The notes below the pieces were generated by a model. It was not told where the DNA came from and searched no databases. It saw only the letters and a list, made by a program, of their open reading frames with translations. Shown here in pieces: positions 8,881 to 18,339 of a DNA stretch of 64,000 nt. The translations under genes and the position numbers were made by a program. The DNA is from Chryseobacterium capnotolerans (lineage in GTDB: Bacteria; Bacteroidota; Bacteroidia; Flavobacteriales; Weeksellaceae). Numbering within the stretch: the stretch's first letter is position 1; every line of letters begins with the position of its first letter. The stretch spans positions 3,849,001-3,913,000 of the forward strand of contig NZ_CP065589.1 in assembly GCF_021278965.1 (NCBI RefSeq), written 5' to 3'.

Positions 8881-9845
8881 CAGATACTAAAGCTCTTCCC
8901 CTGAAGGTCATCGCAGAGTTCTTTGGAGTTAAGGCAAAGACTTTTCAAAGACAATATAAAAATACACTCAGCCAATACAAAGACTGGAAATACAGAGATC
9001 ATGCAGATCAGTGGGTTGTTTATCCTGACAATCTTTCAGATTCTTTATCTTTAGATGAAGTGGCTTTATCTGATGGAGAACTTTATACAGTCCTTACCTC
9101 TAAGAAAGCAAAAGGACAAAAAGGTAGTATTGTGGCTATTATAAAAGGTACTCAGAGTGATTTTATCATAGAGCATCTTTTGAAAATCAACAGAAGGCTT
9201 CGGATGATGGTAAAAGAGATTACTTTGGATATGGCCGGTTCAATGAAGCGTATTGCGAAAAGATGCTTTCCCAATGCCTGCCTGGTGGTAGACCGTTTTC
9301 ATGTTCAAAAGCTAGCGATAGAAGCTCTGCAGGAAATCAGGATCAAATATCGTTGGGAAGCTATTGAAATGGAAAATTCTTTTGAAGAGCAATATCCTGA
9401 AAGGCAAGTCTTTGAAAACGGAGATACCCGGAAACAACTTCTGGCAAGAAGCAGATACCTGCTTTATAAAAGCCGGGAAAAATGGACTTTATCCCAAAGG
9501 CAGAGAGCCTGTATCCTTTTTGCTGAATATCCTGATCTGGAACAAGCTTATCAGTTAACGGATAAACTTAGAAAAATTTATAATCAGAATATTTCAAAAT
9601 CTATTGCGATGACTAAGCTGGCGCATTGGTTCAAAAACGTTGAAGAAGCCGGATTTAAATCGTTTTCTATCTTAAGAAAAACAGTAATGAATCATTACAG
9701 AGATATTTTAAACTTCTTTGATAAAAGAAGCACTAATGCTTCTGCTGAATCTTTTAATGCGAAGATCAAAAACTTTAGATTACAGCTTAGGGGTGTAAAA
9801 GACAAAACTTTCTTTCTTTTCAGATTAACCAAACTTTTTGCTTAG
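8868..9845 (+). CDS. ISAon1-type (ISL3-like) transposase, catalytic region (orfB)
   Basis: This frame is open from within the A run; the first ordinary start, GTG at 9060, would drop about 60 residues, including an HTH-like segment (LKVIAEFFGVKAKTFQRQY). Catalytic-core landmarks are LDEVALSDGEL (first acidic residue), ACLVVDRFHVQKL (second) and NASAESFNAKIKNFR (final glutamate), as in ISL3-type DDE transposases. It is most likely expressed as a -1 frameshift fusion to orfA, giving a protein of about 436 residues. It ends one base before the right inverted repeat. Confidence 0.85.
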   Translation, partial: KKKLADTKALPLKVIAEFFGVKAKTFQRQYKNTLSQYKDWKYRDHADQWVVYPDNLSDSLSLDEVALSDGELYTVLTSKKAKGQKGSIVAIIKGTQSDFIIEHLLKINRRLRMMVKEITLDMAGSMKRIAKRCFPNACLVVDRFHVQKLAIEALQEIRIKYRWEAIEMENSFEEQYPERQVFENGDTRKQLLARSRYLLYKSREKWTLSQRQRACILFAEYPDLEQAYQLTDKLRKIYNQNISKSIAMTKLAHWFKNVEEAGFKSFSILRKTVMNHYRDILNFFDKRSTNASAESFNAKIKNFRLQLRGVKDKTFFLFRLTKLFA

Positions 9846-9868
9846 CCCCCAACTTTTGTACCTGATCC

Positions 9869-9876
9869 GTAAAAAC
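9869..9876. repeat. Target-site duplication, right copy
   Basis: GTAAAAAC, identical to 8477-8484, directly follows the right inverted repeat. Confidence 0.8.
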
Positions 9877-9907
9877 ATCTTTAATCCATTTTATATGTCA
9901 GTTTAAT

Positions 9908-9942
9908 ATAAAAAATCAAAGGCCTCCGGAAGGAAGCCTTTG
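9908..9942 (-). terminator. Terminator downstream of the tRNA cluster
   Basis: Read on the minus strand, CAAAGGC...GCCTTTG forms a stem around CTTCCTTCCGGAG and is followed by ATTTTTTAT. It lies 56 bp past the 3' end of the last tRNA, so it probably ends the tRNA transcript. Confidence 0.65.
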
Positions 9943-9997
9943 AAACACCAAATCACAAAATATTAATATGAAAAAAATTTACTTTTCAGTAAACTTG

Positions 9998-10070
9998 TGA
10001 CCCGGCTGGGATTCGAACCCAGGACCCATACATTAAAAGTGTATTGCTCTACCAGCTGAGCTACCGAGTC
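9998..10070 (-). tRNA. tRNA-Lys (TTT)
   Basis: A 73-nt cloverleaf: acceptor stem GACTCGG paired with CCGGGTC (one G-T pair), anticodon loop CTTTTAA with anticodon TTT, and T-arm CTGGGTTCGAATCCCAG. CCA is not encoded. The sequence is identical to the copy at 10247-10319. Confidence 0.97.
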
Positions 10071-10128
10071 GGCCACAATTAGGAATAAATATAAATAAAT
10101 ATTCTCAATTATAAAATTTTCTTTGCAG

Positions 10129-10211
10129 TGCCTGCGACTGGACTCGAACCAGCACATCCTTAGGAAACCACCCCCTCAAGATGGCGTGTCTACCAATTTC
10201 ACCACGCAGGC
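10129..10211 (-). tRNA. tRNA-Leu (GAG)
   Basis: An 83-nt class II tRNA with a long variable arm. The acceptor stem GCCTGCG pairs with CGCAGGC, the anticodon loop is TTGAGGG (anticodon GAG), and the T-arm is CTGGTTCGAGTCCAG. It lies between two identical tRNA-Lys genes and is likely processed from the same transcript. Confidence 0.96.
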
Positions 10212-10246
10212 AATAAAATTACAAGATTCGTAATTATTATTGCTAG

Positions 10247-10319
10247 TGACCCGGCTGGGATTCGAACCCAGGACCCATACATTAAAAGTGTATTGCTCTA
10301 CCAGCTGAGCTACCGAGTC
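10247..10319 (-). tRNA. tRNA-Lys (TTT), second copy
   Basis: Identical over 73 nt to the copy at 9998-10070, with the same acceptor stem and TTT anticodon. It is the first gene of the minus-strand cluster Lys-Leu-Lys. Confidence 0.97.
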
Positions 10320-10434
10320 GGCCACTTTATCAACAAGTTTTCATTTAAGTAATGTCCCTTGTTTTAAGTGGTGCAAAGATATGACTTTTTTCTTTATCTC
10401 AAAACTTTTTCGCAAATTTGTTTAAAAAAAATTC

Positions 10435-10950
10435 ATGATAATTTCACTCATTGGTTATATGGGAAGTGGCAAATCCCACATTTCCAAAATATTAAGCGAT
10501 AAAATAGAGTTCAAACTGATTGATCTTGATAAAGAGATTTCAAGAAGGAATAAATTAACCATTCCTGAGATTTTCGAGAAAAAGGGAGAAATTCACTTTA
10601 GAAAGCTGGAAAGAGAGGCTCTTGAAGAAATATTAGCCTCTGAAGAAAATGTAGTATTAAGCCTTGGAGGTGGAACTCCTGTTTACTATAATAATATGGA
10701 GATCATTAATCATAATTCTAAAAGTGTTTTTTTAAGAACTTCTATAGGAACATTGGTTGAAAGATTGTCTAAACAAAAGGAAAAAAGGCCATTAATTGCT
10801 AATATTTCCAATGAAGACCTTCCGGAATTTATTGCCAAGCATTTATTTGAAAGAAATCAGTTTTACAGCAAAGCACAATTCACTGTAGGTACTGATGCCA
10901 GAGAACCTGAAGATATTGTTAACGAAATAATAGAAAAGCTCTATCACTAG
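10435..10950 (+). CDS. aroK: Shikimate kinase
   Basis: 171 residues, the usual length. The P-loop GYMGSGKS is at residue 7, followed by LIDLDKEI (the Asp that binds shikimate), HFRKLEREAL and SLGGGTPVYY (the shikimate-binding GGG loop), and the lid with KEKRPL. It phosphorylates shikimate in the route to chorismate and aromatic amino acids. It stands alone after the tRNA cluster and converges on the S4 gene with an 11-bp gap. Confidence 0.96.
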   Translation: MIISLIGYMGSGKSHISKILSDKIEFKLIDLDKEISRRNKLTIPEIFEKKGEIHFRKLEREALEEILASEENVVLSLGGGTPVYYNNMEIINHNSKSVFLRTSIGTLVERLSKQKEKRPLIANISNEDLPEFIAKHLFERNQFYSKAQFTVGTDAREPEDIVNEIIEKLYH

Positions 10951-10956
10951 AGCTTT
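10935..10956. terminator. Hairpin across the aroK stop, shared by converging genes
   Basis: A perfect 9-bp stem, AAAGCTCTA / TAGAGCTTT, with a 4-nt loop. It overlaps the aroK stop codon (10948-10950) and ends six bases before the stop of the converging S4 gene. The T-rich tract on the plus side is short, so termination strength is uncertain. Confidence 0.5.
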
Positions 10957-10961
10957 CTATT

Positions 10962-11399
10962 TTAATCTTCATTTTCGGTTTCATCATCTGTTTCTCCGAA
11001 GAAATCATCCCAATCTGTAAAATCAGCATCAATATCGTTGCCTACATAGTCATCCATATCTCTTCGGTCTTTCTTCGTAGGCCTTCCCTCTCCTTTGTTT
11101 CTGTAATAATCCTGAGACATTTTACGAAGTTTTAGTAATTCGTATTGTTCTTTATCCGTAACATCCTGTATGTGTAAAGGAACCAATTTGGCTCCAATTC
11201 TGCTTTTAGGAATCTGAAGCACCTTTATTTTATAATCAATCTGATTCTTACGTACCTTGATAACATCCCCTTCTTTTACCTCCTTAGATGACTTTACGGC
11301 AGATGTTCCGATAGAAACTCTATTCTTTTTAATCTCCTCAGCTGCAATACTTCTTGTCTTATAAAAACGAATGCTCCACAAAAATTTATCTATTCTCAT
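10962..11399 (-). CDS. S4-domain RNA-binding protein (Hsp15-like)
   Basis: 145 residues. The N-terminal S4 RNA-binding domain reads MRIDKFLWSIRFYKTRSIA, with EVKEGDVIKVRK further on, as in Hsp15/YrfH. Hsp15 binds stalled 50S subunits that carry nascent chains. The C-terminal third is highly acidic (the last 25 residues include DDYVGNDIDADF), an addition often seen in flavobacterial members. The role is inferred from the family. Confidence 0.88.
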   Translation of the reverse strand: MRIDKFLWSIRFYKTRSIAAEEIKKNRVSIGTSAVKSSKEVKEGDVIKVRKNQIDYKIKVLQIPKSRIGAKLVPLHIQDVTDKEQYELLKLRKMSQDYYRNKGEGRPTKKDRRDMDDYVGNDIDADFTDWDDFFGETDDETENED

Positions 11400-11454
11400 A
11401 TTTTTTTATACTTTTGCCGTTATATTATTTGTAAAGTAATTAAAGTTTTTTGAA

Positions 11455-12186
11455 ATGAAAAAAATATTTTTATATATCCTTGCCGGATCTTTGTGTCTTA
11501 CTGCTTGTAAAAAAGATGATGAAGTAGAAACTTATAAGGAGCCAGAAGATATCAATGTACAGAACACTTATGATGATCAGGCGATTACAAAATTCCTAGA
11601 TGATAATTATCTGGATGCGCAAGGGAATATAAAAGCCTTCAGTGCCACTGATACTTCTGATGATAATGAAAAGAAATTATCACAATTGAAAGTTGAAAAG
11701 CTTCCTTCAGGAACAATTTATATCATGAGAGATGGAGCACAACCTGCTGCAGACAATGGGAAAGTAATTGCTACGGATGATATTATTAAAATAATGGGTA
11801 GAGTTTATACTTATCTGGCTATTGATAATAACGGAACTACTGTATTTTCTGCCAAAACTCAGTTTTTAAATACGATAGATGATACCACAATTCCTTTCGT
11901 TGATCCTGCCTATTACTATGCAAAGAAAAGTGTAAGAGAAGCTAACAAACAAGAAAGACCTTACTTTGAGATATCAGGATTCAGAGAGGCATTACAAAAG
12001 TTTACAGCTTTTAAAGATATACCCAATTCAACGCCTTACAACCTACAGGGTGTAATTATTGTTCCATCAAGAGCTGCCTTTGCAAGAAATCCTCATTATC
12101 CTTACTTAGGAACCTCTTATAGAAATAAATCATTTGTTTTCAATTTCCAGATTTATGGAACTGAAACAAGAACTACTGATAAATAA
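11455..12186 (+). CDS. Lipoprotein, distant FKBP-like fold possible
   Basis: 243 residues. The lipoprotein signal peptide ends at Cys18 (LTAC), followed by KKDDE. Near the C-terminus, GVIIVPSRAAFARNP followed by YPYLGTSYRNKSFVFNFQI resembles the last part of FKBP-type prolyl isomerases (a PS-x-AY block followed by a final beta strand). This suggests an FKBP-like domain without clear active-site conservation. A TACTTTTG stretch at 11409-11416 could be a -7 promoter box, but no -33 box sits at the right distance. Function is not known. Confidence 0.6.
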   Translation: MKKIFLYILAGSLCLTACKKDDEVETYKEPEDINVQNTYDDQAITKFLDDNYLDAQGNIKAFSATDTSDDNEKKLSQLKVEKLPSGTIYIMRDGAQPAADNGKVIATDDIIKIMGRVYTYLAIDNNGTTVFSAKTQFLNTIDDTTIPFVDPAYYYAKKSVREANKQERPYFEISGFREALQKFTAFKDIPNSTPYNLQGVIIVPSRAAFARNPHYPYLGTSYRNKSFVFNFQIYGTETRTTDK

Positions 12187-12190
12187 ATAT

Positions 12191-12217
12191 AAACCGCCCA
12201 AAACAGGCGGTTTTTTT
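12191..12217 (+). terminator. Terminator of the lipoprotein gene
   Basis: AAACCGCC / GGCGGTTT stem with the loop CAAAACA, then seven T. It starts 5 bp after the stop codon. Confidence 0.85.
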
Positions 12218-12335
12218 ATTTGGCTATTTAGTTTTTAAACTAATCATATCAAACAATATTATCAAATTGAAAATATCTGCTTCCATGCAAAAAACTTTTG
12301 GAAGTAAATGATATTATCTATCCAATCTTAGACAT

Positions 12336-12371
12336 AAAAAGTCAGACTAGAATATACTAATCTGACTTTTT
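12336..12371 (-). terminator. Terminator of the glutamate-synthase-like gene
   Basis: AAAAAGTCAGA / TCTGACTTTTT forms an 11-bp stem flanked by T runs on both strands. It is downstream of the minus-strand gene ending at 12415 and may work in both directions. Confidence 0.7.
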
Positions 12372-12414
12372 TATTTATTAAGCAGCTTTTAAAAGTGCTT
12401 ATTTTCCTCTATTA

Positions 12415-13931
12415 TTAAGGCCTTGCTTTCTGCTTTACATTTCCTAAAATATCAGGGAAGTAAAGGTCTGCTAAGTGATCAAATTCATCTCCTCTCATGA
12501 ACATTGTGGCATCTACTTCTTCATAAGAACCTCTTCCTGCTGCTGCAATCAGCTCATTGCAGGTGTGAAGGGTATTTTTATGAAAATGATATACTCTTTC
12601 TGCCTTATCCGTCACATCTAATCCTTTAATAAGCATCTTATCTTGTGTAGCCACTCCTGTCGGACAGTTATTTGAATTGCATCTAAGCGCCTGAATACAT
12701 CCTAAAGAGAACATAAATCCTCTTGCATTGTTACACATATCAGCTCCCATAGCTACCGCCCTTAAAATATCTAAACTTGTAAGTACTTTACCACTGGCAA
12801 TTACTCTCAGTTTGTTTCTAAGATTATAGTTATTAAGAGTTCTGTTGACAAAGATCAGAGCTGGTTCCAAAGGCATCCCTACTCCATCTGAGAATTCCGG
12901 TGGTGCAGCACCCGTTCCTCCTTCAGCTCCGTCAATCGTGATAAAATCAGGATAGATCTTCAATACATTCATTTGTACACAGATGTCCTCAAATTCTTTT
13001 GTATCTCCAATACAAAGTTTAAATCCAACAGGTTTTCCTCCTGAAAGTTCTCTCAGTTCCTGTACAAACCTCAACAACCCGGCAGCATTTGAAAATGCGG
13101 TGTGCGATGGTGGTGAAATAATAGTCATTCCAGGTTTTACATGACGAATCGCTGCAATTTCCGGTGTATTTTTCACACCTGGAAGCACTCCTCCGTGTCC
13201 TGGTTTTGCTCCCTGTGATAACTTGATCTCAATCATTTTCACATTAGGAAGCGTTGCATATTTAGTAAATAATTCAGGATTAAATTTTCCTTCTTCATCA
13301 CGGCATCCAAAATATCCTGTACCAATCTGCCAGCATAAATCTCCTCCTTCCAAGTGGTGAGGAGAAATACCTCCTTCACCTGTATTGTGAAAGAAATTTC
13401 CTTTTTAGCTCCTCTGTTCAGTGAAATCTGAGCTCTGTCACTTAGTGCTCCAAAACTCATTGCTGAGATATTAAATAAAGAAGCGTGATAAGGTTGCGTA
13501 CACTGTTCTCCCCCTACCCAGACTCTTGGAAGCTCTTCTGATGGAGATTTAGCATAAATGGAATGCTTAATCCCTTCATATTTTCTGTGATTAACTTCCA
13601 ACTGTGTTCCAAAAGCTACTGTATCACTAAGATTTTTAGCACGTCTGTATACTGCAGAACGCTGATTTCTAGGGAATGGTTTCCCATCTGTCTCCCTTTC
13701 AATGAAATATTGCTGCATTTCAGGTGAAATACTTTCGAAAAAATACCTGAAGTACCCCAGTACCGGGAAATTCCTCAGAATAGCATGTTTCGATTGATAA
13801 GCATTGTAAACACCCAATGCATAAATAGCGGATAGCAGCGTCGGTATCCAGTAATGCGCTTTTATCAGTAGTGCTATAATCCAGGTAGCAACTACTAATA
13901 CAATTCCCCAAGATAAAAACTTATCTCTCAT
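12415..13931 (-). pseudogene. FMN-binding glutamate synthase-like protein, single frameshift
   Basis: Two overlapping frames (13239-13931 and 12415-13353) form one protein of about 505 residues. The N-terminus has one or two membrane helices. The body is the glutamate synthase FMN/Fe-S domain: FNISAMSFGALS, then GGDLCWQIGTGYFGCRDEEG, TIDGAEGGTGAAPPEF and the cysteine cluster CIQALRCNSNNCPTG. Restoring one G at 13400-13401 gives a continuous reading through the conserved GAKKGNFFHNTGEGG region, so the break is one lost base and nothing else is damaged. It may be a sequencing error. Such stand-alone domains have no well-defined substrate. Confidence 0.85.
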
Positions 13932-13984
13932 GAATGTAGTATTTAAAGTTTAAAAATAAATTTAGTGGAAATTTTGCAAAGAGC

Positions 13985-15330
13985 CTATGCTTTTGCTAAA
14001 AAATTTTGGTAGGAAGATTGCACAGAAACTGTGCCATCTGACAGGATTTTTTCTAAATTTAGAAATTCGATTTGATTGATGGATGCAGGATCAAAGTCTT
14101 TCTGGACTCTCACATAGTTTTCTGTGAAGCCAAACATTTTCCCATCTTTATTTTCATGCTCCCAAAGTACAGGAAGCGTTTTTCCAAGTTGAGCCTGATA
14201 AAATGCCATTTTTTTCTTTTCAGAAAGAATTCTCAGCATTTTATTACGTTTTTTTCTTTCAGCTACCGGCACAACTCCTTCCATTGCAGCGGCTTCTGTA
14301 TTCTCTCTTTCAGAATAAGTAAATACGTGAAGATAGGTAATAGGAAGTTCATTAAGGAAATTATAGGTTTCCATAAACAGTTCTTCTGTTTCCCCGGGAA
14401 TCCTACAATAACATCTACACCAATAGCAGCGTCAGGCATTACCTCACGGATTTTATTGACTCTGTCGTTGTACAATTTGGTCAGATAACGACGTTTCATT
14501 TTTTTCAATAAATCATCGCTTCCTGATTGTAACGGGATATGAAAATGCGGAACAAAGCTTCTGCTTTTAGAAACCAGTTCTATACTTTCATCTTTTAAAA
14601 GATTAGGTTCAATGGAAGAAATACGGATTCTTTCGATCCCGTCTACTTTATCCAGTTCTGAAATAAGATCCAGGAAAGTATGCTCATGTCGTTTGTTTCC
14701 AAACTCACCTTTACCATAATCACCGATATTTACTCCGGTAAGAACAATTTCTTTAATGTCTTTTGCTGCAATTTCTGAAGCATTTTTAAGAACATTTTCG
14801 ATGGTATCTGAACGAGAGATTCCTCTTGCCAATGGAATGGTACAGTACGTACATTTGTAATCACACCCGTCCTGAACTTTCAGGAATGCTCTTGTTCTGT
14901 CTCCAATTGAATAACTTCCGATAAAGAAATCGGTTTCTTCAATTTCGCATGAATGAACGATTCCCTCATTATCTGATTTCTCCAAATCATCAAGGTAACT
15001 CAGAATATTAAATTTCTCCTTAGCTCCTAAAACAAGGTCTACTCCTTCAATCTGTGAAATCTCTTCAGGTTTCAGCTGTGCATAGCATCCAACAATAACC
15101 ACCAATCCATCAGGATTAGCTTTCATTGCTCTTTTTACGTGAAGCTTACATTCACGGTCAGCATTTTCAGTAACTGAACACGTGTTGATTACATAAATGT
15201 TTGCCTTCTCATCAAAGTTCACCTTATCATAACCTGCATCTGTTAATTGACGGGCAATAGTAGATGTTTCTGCAAAATTTAATTTGCAGCCAAGTGTGTG
15301 ATACGCGGCAGTTCTTTGAAAAGCAGACAT
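13985..15330 (-). pseudogene. mtaB: MtaB-type tRNA methylthiotransferase, single frameshift
   Basis: Frames 14263-15330 and 13985-14374 join into one protein of about 448 residues. Order: an N-terminal UPF0004 domain with HTLGCKLNFAE and NTCSVTENADRE, then the radical-SAM cluster motif CDYKCTYCTIP, then a TRAM-like tail. MtaB adds methylthio to t6A37 in tRNAs that read ANN codons. The frames separate at GFPG: CCGGGG must be CCGGGGG (one G missing at 14392-14395) to read on into ETEELFMETYNFLNELPI. All other motifs are intact, so I suspect a sequencing error. Confidence 0.9.
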
Positions 15331-15396
15331 GTGTTACTTCTGAATTTTATGGGTGCAAAGATAGTAATTTTAATAATAATTCAAGATTGATTCAGT

Positions 15397-15987
15397 CTAT
15401 TGTTTATATTCATCCCTTACTTCGGGGCTGTTTTGGAAACATACAGATGATGAATTGGCATTCGGTTCTGCTTTTAGAAATTTGTTTTTCATTTCATTAT
15501 TAAACTCCTGCGATTTGTTTCTGGCAATAGAAAGTGTACTCCAATCTTCATTTTTAATCATTTTAGCGATATAAACAATCTGCCCAATATGATATGGATA
15601 ATGAGCTAATTGTCTAAAAACGGCATCAATAACAGGATGTCCTTCTCCCCTGATGTAGATCGTAGAATAAAGATTCTCATCATTAATTTGATGTAAAGCA
15701 TCAAAAAAACATGTCCAACCTTTCTCCCAAAATGCAAGAACCTCATCTTTGGTTTTAAAAGTATTCACAAATTCTTCATCTCGGTGACGCCAGGATTTTT
15801 CACCATCTTCAGTAAGAAAATTGGTCCACCTAGACAACATATTTCCTGCAAGATGATGCACAATAACTGCAATGGAATTACTTTCTTCATTATACTGCCA
15901 GAAAAGCTGGTCCTCTGATAATTGACTAAATGATTTATCTCCAAGGGATTTATAGTATTCAAAGCGTTTTACAAACAGGTCTATCAT
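15397..15987 (-). CDS. DUF1572 / DinB-superfamily protein
   Basis: 196 residues from the ATG at 15987; the longer reading begins with GTG at 16005. It is a helical-bundle protein with the DinB-type metal-ligand pattern: VIVHHLAGNMLSRWTNFL near residue 48 and RQLAHYPYHIGQIVY near residue 130, each giving histidines. DinB-like enzymes include thiol-dependent transferases (bacillithiol in Gram-positives), but the substrate here is unknown. It lies upstream of mtaB on the same strand with a 66-bp gap. Confidence 0.8.
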   Translation of the reverse strand: MIDLFVKRFEYYKSLGDKSFSQLSEDQLFWQYNEESNSIAVIVHHLAGNMLSRWTNFLTEDGEKSWRHRDEEFVNTFKTKDEVLAFWEKGWTCFFDALHQINDENLYSTIYIRGEGHPVIDAVFRQLAHYPYHIGQIVYIAKMIKNEDWSTLSIARNKSQEFNNEMKNKFLKAEPNANSSSVCFQNSPEVRDEYKQ

Positions 15988-16025
15988 TCTTTCTATTTTA
16001 ATCACTAATGTAAAAAATCAAAAGG

Positions 16026-16053
16026 AAAAACCACCTCTTTCCGAAGTGGTTTT
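16026..16053 (-). terminator. Terminator of the T9SS type B cargo gene
   Basis: AAAACCAC / GTGGTTTT stem around TTCGGAAAGAG (minus strand), followed by TCCTTTTGATTTTTT. It lies 32 bp past the stop of the gene ending at 16085. Confidence 0.7.
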
Positions 16054-16084
16054 ATCTATGTATTTTATTTATAGTATAGCATTA

Positions 16085-18184
16085 TTATTCCCGGTTTTTA
16101 ACTAATACCCAGCCTGTAAATTTAACAGGGGTATTCTTGCTGTTATTTTCATTCCATAACACAGAATACCAATAGGTTCCGGTTGGAACTTTTCTTCCTC
16201 CTACTGTTCCGTCCCATTTATAGCCATTAAGTTTATCTGCCTGATGAATCTTGGTTCCGTATCTATCAAAAACATTAATGATAAGATTTTGTTTCCCTGA
16301 TAATGCAGAATAATCAATCATATCATTTACACCATCGGCATTTGGAGTGATTACGTTAATCAGGTTGGGAACTACAACTTCTACTTTTATAGGTTCACAA
16401 TTGTAGGCGTCTTTCACAAAGACATTATAATTACCTCTGGAAAGATTGGTAAAAGTATTGGAATCCTGCCAAACAATATTATCCAGGGAGTATTGATAAG
16501 GCGGGTTGCCTCCTATGGCAGATACCGTTAAAGTAGTATTGGTCACTTCAATATTAGAAATCACAGGAAGTTCAGATGGCAATACCTTTACCGTTTGTGT
16601 AGTAATACATTCGCCGGTTTTAAGTTTCACCCAATACACTCCAACCCCTACAGTAACCGTTTGGGTAGTAGCTCCGGTACTCCATTGATAGCTTTTGAAT
16701 CCTGGTCCTGCATCTAAAGTAGTTTTACTTTCTACACATATGGTTTTATCTTTAAGGACATCAGAATATTTCGGCGGAGTCACAATCAAAGTCACCTTAA
16801 CAACAGCGTAACATCCTCTGGCATTGGTAACTCTTATATACACCACTCCATTAGGAGCGATATAAGTTAAAAAATTTAAAATTTCATTAGTCTGATTAAT
16901 GGCATCAGTTTCAGAAGGATAATATTTTTTAGTATTATCCGGAGTGGTTACCGGAGCGTTTGCTAGATTAAAAGATCCAGTACTTGGATTGGATTCTATA
17001 AAACATTCCGTAAGCAGAGCTTCTTTGGCAAAAACAACAGGATGAAATTTTAACATAATCTTTGCAATACCAGTACATCCATATTCAGACGTCACTTTTA
17101 CATAAATAGTTCCTTCCGCAGAAACAAATGCGTTCGGATTCGTGATCTCATTAGTCCCTGCATTTAGGTCAAACATACTGTTATAGTATTTTTTCGAAAC
17201 ACCATTTGCTGCTATAACATCAGCTGTGGTGAGATCAAAAAGAGCTGTTCCTGCATTATTATTGTTACACTCTATTAATGTGGCGTCTTTTACCACAATA
17301 GATCCGTCTTTAAATTTAAATGTTCCCGTTTGTTTACATTTATTAAGCGGACTATTTGGATTGGTTGGGTCTGCATAACTTATGCTATAATAATAAACCG
17401 TTGTAGTATTTACTACTTGAGGAGCTGTAATAGGATTATTGACTGTTAATGCATCATTGGCACTGGTATGATAACTTACACTAAAACCAGGATTTCCATT
17501 AATAATCCCTGATGATAAGCTCGTAAAGTCAAATATAACAGGATTTCCACAGATCACCACTTCTCTTGGATTAGCAGGATTAGCAGCCGGGATACCTGGT
17601 GGTATGAAAGGATTAGGCTGAATAGTTGGATCAGTAAATGGAGAAGCTAACGTAGCTGTTCCACCCCATGTTAAAGAGAAAGGAGCGGTTGTACTGCTCG
17701 TGCTGCTTACCCAGTTGTCAATAAATAAATAGTACGTTTGTCCTGGTAAAACATCCAAATACCGACAATATGGAGTAGTGGATCCTCCAATCGCGTTTGT
17801 AATGGTACTGGTCATATTCAAGCCGGTTGCAGCTCCCACACCAATAACGGTTGCAGCATTACAGCGTATAGCAGATCCCAGACTTCCACAATTTACATTA
17901 GGCCCAAAGATAGCCCAGTCATAATCGGCATCCGGATTATTGGGAACCAGATTGAATGTCAGAGTACCAGCTGTAGCAATGGTAATTTTATACCAGATCG
18001 AATTGTGTTCTCCAGATGCATCTATACAAGTCCCGGAATTCACCATTTCCTTAATATTACCATACCCGGAAGGACTGTAAGTAATATTAGAATTTCCGCA
18101 AACAGCGAGTGCCGTAGCACAATCTTGCTGAGAATATAGAAAATGGGAAATGCAGAAAAAAACAAATAGTAAAATTTTTCTCAT
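16085..18184 (-). CDS. Secreted T9SS type B sorting-domain (CHU_C) protein
   Basis: 699 residues. The signal peptide ends near FLYSQ. An N-terminal beta-sandwich domain (residues about 20-175) is followed by several Ig/SprB-like segments containing TLIECNNNNAGTALFDL and a similar TECFIESNPSTGSFNL repeat. A C-terminal gliding-motility-associated domain follows: VITPNADGVNDMI, VFDRYGTKIH, YKWDGTVGG and PTGTYWYSV, ending in WVLVKNRE. This C-terminus is the type B T9SS signal. The protein is likely exported and held at the surface or released; the N-terminal ligand is unknown. Its start (18184) faces an AT-rich 155-bp gap. Confidence 0.9.
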   Translation of the reverse strand: MRKILLFVFFCISHFLYSQQDCATALAVCGNSNITYSPSGYGNIKEMVNSGTCIDASGEHNSIWYKITIATAGTLTFNLVPNNPDADYDWAIFGPNVNCGSLGSAIRCNAATVIGVGAATGLNMTSTITNAIGGSTTPYCRYLDVLPGQTYYLFIDNWVSSTSSTTAPFSLTWGGTATLASPFTDPTIQPNPFIPPGIPAANPANPREVVICGNPVIFDFTSLSSGIINGNPGFSVSYHTSANDALTVNNPITAPQVVNTTTVYYYSISYADPTNPNSPLNKCKQTGTFKFKDGSIVVKDATLIECNNNNAGTALFDLTTADVIAANGVSKKYYNSMFDLNAGTNEITNPNAFVSAEGTIYVKVTSEYGCTGIAKIMLKFHPVVFAKEALLTECFIESNPSTGSFNLANAPVTTPDNTKKYYPSETDAINQTNEILNFLTYIAPNGVVYIRVTNARGCYAVVKVTLIVTPPKYSDVLKDKTICVESKTTLDAGPGFKSYQWSTGATTQTVTVGVGVYWVKLKTGECITTQTVKVLPSELPVISNIEVTNTTLTVSAIGGNPPYQYSLDNIVWQDSNTFTNLSRGNYNVFVKDAYNCEPIKVEVVVPNLINVITPNADGVNDMIDYSALSGKQNLIINVFDRYGTKIHQADKLNGYKWDGTVGGRKVPTGTYWYSVLWNENNSKNTPVKFTGWVLVKNRE

Positions 18185-18339
18185 AGATATTTTGATTTAG
18201 TGGTTAAGTCGTTTTGCGTCAGATCAATACCCAACTTATATCAAATATACCTATTATTTAATTACAAATAACAAAAACCGATATTTTTTATGATATCTAA
18301 ATTAAATACCGCGAATCATTACAAATAAATATTAATTTA

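Larger units (their letters stand above)
8485..9868 (+). mobile_element. ISL3-like (ISAon1-type) insertion sequence, complete, 1384 bp
   Basis: The ends are 23-bp imperfect inverted repeats (8485-8507 and 9846-9868, 20 of 23 matching), beginning GGATCA and running into AAAAGTTGGGGG. The element is bounded by an exact 8-bp direct repeat. Inside are two overlapping frames that together make one DDE transposase. Both ends, the target duplication and both frames are intact, so the insertion looks recent and possibly active. It landed between the panC terminator and the tRNA cluster and interrupts no recognisable gene. The family name rests on motif recognition. Confidence 0.88.

Noticed and set aside
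9963..10157. Frame across the tRNA genes
   Set aside because: It overlaps tRNA-Lys and tRNA-Leu sequence and is not a gene.
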